DNA of 64,000 bases from Henricia sp. BOLD:AAB3569 (taxonomy: Eukaryota; Echinodermata; Asteroidea; Spinulosida; Echinasteridae): contig JBBELK010000298.1 in assembly GCA_037783545.1 (NCBI GenBank), forward strand, positions 2,790,001 to 2,854,000, given 5' to 3'. The notes beneath the pieces were generated by a model. That model saw only the letters and a list, made by a program, of their open reading frames with translations. It was not told the origin of the DNA and searched no databases. The position numbers were made by a program, and so were the translations under genes. Position 1 is the stretch's first letter. Each line of letters opens with the position of its first letter. Positions 57,416 to 64,000 of this stretch are shown here, piece after piece.

Positions 57416-57987
57416 CTTTATTCGAGTTGCGAGCTGAACGAGTCTGGTCTTGTGTAGAATATGGCCATCACCGTGATGTGGGGTATTTTTTCTTCCAACT
57501 ATAAACATTTCGGACAATGTAGCTCCTGAAAGTGGCCCCAGTTTTGCCCAGTAGCGTATGTGCCTTTGTTCCCAAAAGGATGCTGGTCCGTTTAGCAATT
57601 TTCACTGTTGCAGGGGTAGTTTTAGGGAATAAAAGTGACGGATTACCCCCATAAAATTGAACAGAATTGAAAAGATGAGACTTCAATGAGTATTTTGGTT
57701 GTTGTCCTGAGAAGCTAAGAGAGTTGCGAGTATTTTAAAATAATTTGTGAAAATTGGGCATTTAGCCCAGCCTAGCAAGGGCGGTGGGTCGGGTGCATGG
57801 GAGCGTACGAGCGAACATGACAAACAATACCTTGCCTACACAATCATGATGTACCATTTTATCTAGTGGCGTGTTATTTGCGGGAAAGTAATGGGCTCAG
57901 AAGCAGTCTGAGCTTGATAGTCCTTCTTCTTCACCACTTGACTACCTAGCTATATAGCAACTTGACTACTACTTTCATTTTTTTAAT
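57416..57987. other. No gene seen
   Basis: Mixed-composition sequence without splice-framed exons or recognised repeats. Confidence 0.5.
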
Positions 57988-58493
57988 TTAAAGATAGTAC
58001 ATGATTGGTAAACTGTTACAAATAGTTTTATCCTCCTGTGTGATTGAAGATATGCATGATTAAAACCAACCTGAGCAAAAACCAGCTCCGTACTTCGTCT
58101 AACCTTTGAGAAAATAGGTTTGCAGTCATTTCGCCCCAAAACCACTTCGCCCTGAACCATTTCGCCCTGAACCACGGCCTGTGCACGAAGTGGTTTTGGG
58201 GCGAAGTAGCATTTAGGCGATGTAGTGTTTGGACGAAGTAATTTTGGGCGAAATGGCACTCGGGCGAAGTGGTTTTGGGGCGAAATGGCACTTGGGCGAA
58301 ATGGTTTTGGGGCGAATTGAATTTTCGTCTCATGAGACGAAAACTATTTATTTTGCTCATTTCTCAAAGACTACAGCACTTTAGACAAAATCATTTTAGG
58401 GGAAGTTTTCTGTGGTCATCATGTTTATATTGTGTAAGTTAGGCGTAAATCTGTGAACATTTCTGATTTTCGAGATACCAATCATGCCTTTAA
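57988..58493. mobile_element. TTAA-d MITE with CTTCGCCC repeats, copy 3
   Basis: TTAAAGATAGTACATGATTG at the left, GATACCAATCATGCCTTTAA at the right, both bounded by TTAA. The GGGCGAAGTGG array on the right arm has eight units. Best preserved core: TGAACCACGGCCTGTGCACG. Confidence 0.9.
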
Positions 58494-58555
58494 CAACTTC
58501 ATGAAAGCGCTATAAAGAGAATATAAATAATCATGTCCATACCACCAATCAATCA

Positions 58556-59165
58556 TAAGCCCGCCGCACACGAGAGCTATATGCTGAGCCAAAATTCATT
58601 CGTGGCCGATGGCGTATCGTAAGGAGATAGCTCTCGTGTGCGGGCAACTTTCGTGAGCATTTGGTCACTCGTGCCACTTGAGACAAATATCTAACGTGTT
58701 TGATAATTTTGGCCTCGCGTGGCCAAAATCTCACGTGTGCGGGGGTGCTGTTCGAGCCAAGTGCTGAGCTAAAATAAATGTAGCTGGCCAATTAAAAACC
58801 ATCCCCATATTCACGTGATATGAATACAGTGCGCGCGGGCACCGCTAAGGTCACCGAACTTTTGCTAAAGTGTGGTGACCTTGGCGGGGTTTGCGTGCGC
58901 GCGCTGTTTTCGTATCGCGCGCGTGGTTTTAATTGGCCAGCTACATTTATTTTAGCTCAGCACTTGGCTCATCACCGGCACCCCCGCACACGTGAGATTT
59001 TGGCCACGCGAGGCCAAAATTATCAAACACGTTAGATATTTGTCTCAAGTGGCACGAGTGACCAAATGCTCACGAAAGTTGCCCGCACACGAGAGCTATC
59101 TCCTTACGCCATCGGCCACGAATGAATTTTGGCTCAGCATATAGCTCTCGTGTGCGGCGGGCTTT
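58556..59165. mobile_element. 610-bp near-perfect palindrome
   Basis: AAGCCCGCCGCACACGAGAG at the left is inverted at the right as CTCTCGTGTGCGGCGGGCTT. Arms of about 250 bp differ at only a handful of sites by eye. Inside each arm the GAGAGCTATxxxCTC motif itself is repeated in inverse (58575 and 58620). CG-rich loop (GTGCGCGCGGGCACCGC). No ORF. A young foldback element. Confidence 0.88.
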
Positions 59166-59878
59166 TAAGCAGAGAAAATCTTACGGAAAGAAAATTCGCA
59201 TGCGGCAATGCCCTCTAAATTTGAAGTCACCGTCCGCCATCTTATAGTACTCCAAAAACATTGCCTTGCCCAGACATGTTATCTTCACTAGTGACAGACT
59301 GGTTCCCGCTCCACATATTCAACACACAACGACTTAATACGAGAACTGGCTACCTTAGTGTTTAAAATAGCAATAAGCATTACGTCATGCATTTATTTTT
59401 AGGAGCGCATAACCGTAAATTTTCAAAGCGCACGATGCGGCATGAGTGTACATGCATAACAATTTGAAAGGTGTTATTCCATATTTGACCAATAAAAATT
59501 AGTATATTAACCTTAAAATATTAATAAAGCATAACAAAGCAAATTTAAACCTTGTCTGCATCATATCACCCAATGAGCTCCATATTGTAGTTTTAATCTG
59601 CTGTTGCAATCCCGTAACTACAGCCATTCTTTATCGCGTTACGGTTACCGTAACTATAGCCACTGCGATAACAAAAAGCGGTCTCCATGTTGCGTTGGTT
59701 AAGTTATTTTATTTAAAGACTGGAGAATTATTTATCTGGTGAAAAATTTGTTGTACTGAATATGGCTAGGTGTCCCAATATAATCATGTTGTTTTCACTG
59801 ACCAATCTGTCACAGATCATGAAATATTTGTTTTAGGGGCCGTCTCAGGGAATTTCCACTCTGCGAAGCGACGATACC
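59166..59878. other. No gene seen
   Basis: AT-rich. A short GTAACTACAGCC / GGTTACCGTAACTATAGCC repeat lies at 59615-59660. No exons. Confidence 0.5.
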
Positions 59879-60245
59879 GTGGGGTACCGTGGCCGAGCGG
59901 TTAAAGGTCATTGACTTGCAATCATAGGTTAAAACTTGGGGTTGCAGGTTCGAACCTCCCCACGGCTACGGTACCTGTGCCCTTGGGCAAGGCACTCAAC
60001 CACACTTGCTCCATCCTTCGGAAGGGATGTAAAGCCGTTGGTCCAGTGTGTTAGGTAATTGAAACGCACTCTAAAGATCCCAGAGCATTCTTTCGTGAAG
60101 AGCAAGGGGGATCATCCCCGGTGTCTCTGGCCATTTATAATTCTAATTCTTCATGGGTTTCCTCACGCTTGCGAGTGACAGTGCAATGAGCACTATTGAG
60201 GAATCCTTGGTATGAATACCAGAAAGAAATAATAATAATAATACA
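59879..60245 (+). mobile_element. S2 SINE, full length
   Basis: TACCGTGGCCGAGCGGTTAA (A box of a Ser/Leu-type tRNA), GCAGGTTCGAACCTCCCCAC (B box), body CCTTGGGCAAGGCACTCAAC, ATGTAAAGCCGTTGGTCCAG and TTTCCTCACGCTTGCGAGTG, tail CCAGAAAGAAATAATAATAA. The best copy in the window, probably recent. Confidence 0.93.
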
Positions 60246-60883
60246 ATACCCAGAGGAAATCCACGCAAATCTGTGGAGTAAGCCGGCTGTTGAATTCAGC
60301 GAGCACACACCCGACTCATTTTTTGACGTTATTAAATGAAATTGGTTATGTTTTAGTGAAAATTCCCAATTTCTATATTTTCTCGAAATTGGTTTGAGTT
60401 TTTGTTCTTTGTCACGTTCATCATATCGATAATTCCTGCAACATTTTTATCAACTACGCATTTTTTAAATAAAATGAATCAGAGGGATGGAGAACGAGTA
60501 ACATAATGTCCTGTTTAATAGAAATCGGCGAGCGGGTTTTGGACGCAAGGGGAGAGGGGTTTCTAAAAAGTCGGCATTTCATGCGTACGTACTTTATGGA
60601 CGGCCCCTTATCTACGCAACATGAACACCACATGTTTAACACTACGAGGTCTGTAGTTTTGTTACAATGTGATGTAAATACTAGTATTGAAATGAATATA
60701 CTTACTGAAGTAACTGGGCTGGAATGTTACTTATATTTAAGATCTGATGACTTACAGGAAATTTGGTTAATTTAGACTAAAAATCAGTCCTTACATATAC
60801 CCCGAATAAATAGCATTTTATTGTCTTCATCACATGTTTAATTTATTGTCTTCATGTATCATTTTACGGTACATTTAACCACT
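60246..60883. other. No gene seen
   Basis: Includes GCGTACGTACTTTATGGACG at 60583, shared with 26005. Otherwise featureless. Confidence 0.5.
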
Positions 60884-61697
60884 AAAGGGACACATTGCTT
60901 TTGATTGGGCGCTTTTGGGCTACAAAAATGAAATGAACATTATTGGGAAGATTCATTGTCAAAAGTAGAATATAAAGATTCACATAACTATACCTTCAAA
61001 TTGTATGATTTGTGTTGAATTTCGTGTCAAAAGAATTTCCACCATTTTGTAGAACCAAATTGTTGACTCCACAAAATGGCGGAACGTGTCCCCGTAGTCG
61101 TATTCCAGTCGCATTTTGTTAAAAGGCCAAGCGCCCTGGCACCCGTGCACACGGGGCGGTGGAGAATGGTACCCGGTGTTCATCTGGTAGGTCTACTGTG
61201 CCATTACCTGCAGCGCCAGCCTGACGACTATTGATAGCACATTCTGCTCACAGTTTGGACTTTGTATTTATTGCTGGAATACGTCTACGTCTCGCGCATC
61301 AGACGTTTACAGGTCAGCGGCCAATTTTTGTTTTTTTAAATCATTAATTTCTAATTACAACACATTACAGGTGTTTCAACACGTTGACTGCCGAGCATAG
61401 TTTTACAGGGCGTTCCCATTTTCTGCGAGTATACTCGTAGTGGCAGATTCCGGTACACCTGTTACTACGAGTATACTCGTAGTCGGCAGTCAACGTATTA
61501 ATGCTTGAACAACTCTTCAAAGGTATAGACTAATCCGACGAACGAAAACTGCGGTGTATCTTCAACGCGGTTTACATGACGTAACAATGGAATAACCACA
61601 AGAGGGCGGGCTCACTAAATGTTATTAGGATTACACTATAAGGAACATTTCCAAACGACAAAATTTGGGGGAAATTGAAGGCAATGCGTCCCTTTAA
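60884..61697. mobile_element. Large MITE-like element with nested MITE
   Basis: ACTAAAGGGACACATTGCTT at the left, inverted at the right as AAGGCAATGCGTCCCTTTAA. About 814 bp. Another palindrome (61378-61501; CACGTTGACTGCCGAGC and GTCGGCAGTCAACGTATT) is nested and contains ACTACGAGTATACTCGTAGT. Confidence 0.65.
61378..61501. mobile_element. 124-bp palindromic MITE
   Basis: AACACGTTGACTGCCGAGCA at the left, GTCGGCAGTCAACGTATTAA at the right. Inner TGCGAGTATACTCGTAGT twice in inverse. Confidence 0.8.
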
Positions 61698-62106
61698 CAC
61701 ACTATCGGCAACGTCAGGAAATGCAATAGACCACTTGCACTTGAAGCCATGACGGGGGGCAGTCACATTGTCATTGTGTGTCATGCACGAGTACAGTAGA
61801 CACTTTGTAGATCAATTGGCACATCATTAGTCAGATGTAAGGTAAGAGGTTTTCCGATCGGTGATAGTGACCACAAGAAGAGGTGAATCTTTCATCTGAC
61901 GCGTTCACATCATCAAAGTCTGGAGTAAAGTAACAGAAGAAGAATTTTAATATGGCCCACAGAGTCAACAGGTACATCCATTTAGCTTTCCCAGGTCTTC
62001 GCGTGTTACCCTGCTCGGGAACCACAAGTCACGCTATCTAGAATGACCCATGTGTACCCCAGGGTATCATTTAGCATTCTGGGAAAATTATGTTAATGTT
62101 AAAGAT

Positions 62107-62605
62107 AAACTCCTAAAAAAAAGTTCGGAAAGTCAAGTTTGATTGATGATTTCTCTCTTGTTACTAAATCATTTCCCTTGAATTTGGTATCATTGTAAAG
62201 CCCTGTTATTCCTCTTTACAGTGATGTGTCATTTGTTATGATTAATCAATTGGGGGATGTGCAGTATAGCGGAATACAGGGGTGGGTGGAAAGTGAAATG
62301 TCACAAAATTCACTGCTATTGTCATGCAGTGCATTCCCCTTTTGCTTGGAGGATGGGAATGTGTCAATGCACTTTTTGACACTAGCAATGCATTTTGTGA
62401 CATTTCACTTTACACCCGACCCCGTATTCAGCTGTGCTGCACATCCCCCAATTGCTTCATCATAACAAATGACACATCATCGTAAAGAGGAATAACAGGG
62501 CTTTTTAATGATATAAAATTCAAGGAAAATTATTTTGCAACAAGAGAGAAATCGTCAGTCAAACTCGACTTTCCGAATTTTTTGTTTTGTTTTTAAGGAG
62601 TTTTA
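62107..62605. mobile_element. Palindromic MITE family E, copy 2
   Basis: AACTCCTAAAAAAAAGTTCG at the left, TTTTTGTTTTGTTTTTAAGG plus AGTT at the right. Arms and centre (GTGCATTCCCCTTTTGCTTG) as in 48652-49112. Confidence 0.9.
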
Positions 62606-63600
62606 CACTTTTTATTACACGATTGGGAAACTTTTAAAACAAGAACAACTTCTTTACATAACTAAAGAATAATGATGATAAACTGCCTTGTAGAAATTTC
62701 AGCTACATTCATGCAGTAATTCTTCAGAAAACCTTAACATTTTGGGTAACTGCAAATGATGTACTGGTGGGGTTTTAACGATAGGCCAAACTGGCATCAG
62801 CAAAAACGGACATTGATAAACTAAAATGTCAACGCTGAAAACCATAAAAGATAACCATAAAAGTCACAATTCTCACACGACAAAGAACTTTTGTCAGGAA
62901 AATACTCCTTTTCTATATTTGCACATTTCGTCAGCATTTTCACGAAATGAAGAATCCGTCAAAAACAATTTTTTGAGAAATGTTTTGGTATAATTTGGCT
63001 TTATTCGATGTTCCTTAACATTTGTGCAAAGTTTGAAAACATAAAAATTTGTATCTTTGAAGTTACAGAATTTGCCAAAAACCGTGTAACTAAAGCGATT
63101 TTAAATTTGCATTTTCACAAAGTGGCAAATCGCGGAGTGCCACTCGTTGAAAATGAGGGTACATGTATGTGCATGAATGGAGTTTTCACAGGGTGACGTA
63201 GTAAACAGTCAGTGAGGGGACAAGTCCATATACGCTTACTGTGGCAAATCAGGTCATCATAAAGTGTTCTTTAATTAGACATTCAGTACAATAACAAAGT
63301 ATATTTTGAAGTCATTTAAAAATACTAAACAGTATCTCCTACAAATATTGACGGTTTTTGATGAAACAATGTTTGAATTTGGAGTTTTAAAAAGTGACCT
63401 ACATCAAAAGGGATTTTTACTACTGTGTTCACGGATTCGCCACTTCGTGAAAACACCGACGATTTACACAAACAAAAAACACATCAAATTTATGCTTCGC
63501 CATGTTTGCTCGGGTAGTGCTGGCTACCACCGGAGCAGACACCAGTTTCACGTGATGGCAAATCAACAGTGGTGGTGTAAGTTTGTGTTGCATGTGTAAG
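62606..63600. other. No gene seen between MITE E and DRG1
   Basis: AT-rich. A TTAA-a-like end (GTAACTGCAAATGATGTACT) at 62745 is the only repeat noticed. The longer forward frames here lack splice sites. Confidence 0.5.
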
Positions 63601-63698
63601 CTAAATAAATGTACCTATTTATTACTAATACATTTCAAATAAAATGAGCGGGAATAAAGTGTAGTAACAAAAATGTACCATGTTTGGGTTTTTCAAAC
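63600..63698 (-). terminator. DRG1: DRG1 3' UTR and poly(A) signal
   Basis: On the reverse strand AATAAA lies at 63623-63618, about 80 bases after the stop. A second AATAAA-like word is upstream. Short 3' UTR. Confidence 0.65.
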
Positions 63699-63798
63699 TT
63701 ACTTTTTGACAATCTGTATGACATCTTCATCCGCCATTACATGTTCCTTGCCGACCTTCTGAGGGTTGTGTTTGACTGACGAGCCCCATACCAAGGCA
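63699..63798 (-). CDS. DRG1: Developmentally regulated GTP-binding protein 1, last exon
   Basis: Reverse strand: acceptor TTTTTTTTCTTTCTCCCGAG, entering in phase 2, [20 protein letters not shown] then [12 protein letters not shown] and TAA at 63701-63699. Human DRG1 (recalled) ends [30 protein letters not shown]. This is the C-terminal TGS domain of a ribosome-associated GTPase that works with its partner DFRP1/ZC3H15. The GTPase domain exons lie right of the window. DRG2 has a different tail, so DRG1 is certain. Confidence 0.96.
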
Positions 63799-63825
63799 CT
63801 CGGGAGAAAGAAAAAAAAGAAGTAC

Positions 63826-63985
63826 ATAGAGGTCCTTTCCCCGCCTTTCACCTCTGGTGTCCCTAGTTCGATTCCCAGGCATGCATGTAGATGACTGTGT
63901 GGGGTTTCCACCCAGGAGAATTCTCTGAGGGTTTTTCTCCCAGCTTCTAAAACTGCATCTCCTCCTTCGCCATCTCAAGTTGATA
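63826..63985 (+). mobile_element. S4 SINE in the DRG1 last intron
   Basis: GGTCCTTTCCCCGCCTTTCA (A-box side), CCTAGTTCGATTCCCAGGCA (B box), then GTGGGGTTTCCACCCAGGAG and GGGTTTTTCTCCCAGC. It starts about 30 bases from the splice acceptor of the last DRG1 exon, on the opposite strand. Confidence 0.75.
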
Positions 63986-64000
63986 AAAAGTTCTTTACTT

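Overview
The window is animal nuclear DNA: AT-rich, intron-rich, split genes with GT..AG splice sites, and a very heavy load of short non-autonomous transposons (MITEs) and tRNA-derived SINEs. Three protein genes can be named by reading across splice junctions: the last exon of RNF185 (+ strand, 542-639), a complete 18-coding-exon EIF4ENIF1 / 4E-T gene (+ strand, 11971-31792, all intron phases consistent, 1388 codons plus stop) and the last exon of DRG1 (- strand, 63798-63699). From memory all three lie on human 22q12.2, where EIF4ENIF1 and DRG1 also sit tail to tail, so this is an old conserved neighbourhood. Protein divergence and repeat style suggest an invertebrate deuterostome (echinoderm, hemichordate or amphioxus-like). 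I cannot fix the phylum from sequence alone.

Layout. 1-740: end of RNF185 and its poly(A) signal. 0.74-11.9 kb: intergenic MITE and SINE deposits, including a layered insertion stack at 3.98-5.09 kb and a CpG-rich patch near 6.1 kb that could be promoter. 11.97-33.6 kb: EIF4ENIF1 with a long AT-rich, repeat-free 3' UTR; its introns are full of mobile elements. 33.7-38.8 kb: MITEs, a 642-bp near-perfect palindrome and small tandem repeats. 38.86-46.7 kb: a weaker, unrecognised + strand gene whose introns hold two tandem arrays of tRNA-like sequence. 46.9-63.6 kb: mostly repeats, with a weak spliced unit on the - strand (54.03-48.17 kb), a broken coding-like patch (55.84-56.05 kb) and a second long palindrome (58.56-59.16 kb). 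63.6-64.0 kb: DRG1 3' end.

Function. RNF185 is an ER-anchored RING ubiquitin ligase, 4E-T is the eIF4E shuttling and P-body silencing scaffold, and DRG1 is a ribosome-associated GTPase. They are not an operon or pathway, and conserved adjacency is the main message. The most unusual content is non-genic: a tandem array of about 23 units built from the 5' half of a tRNA-derived SINE; at least four MITE families that all start TTAA-AGG and use TTAA targets, two of them proven by filled-versus-empty-site comparison inside this window; a TA-flanked foldback with a readable empty site; and a duplicated EIF4ENIF1 exon now fossilised between two transposons. No LTR, retroviral or Polinton-like element was recognised.
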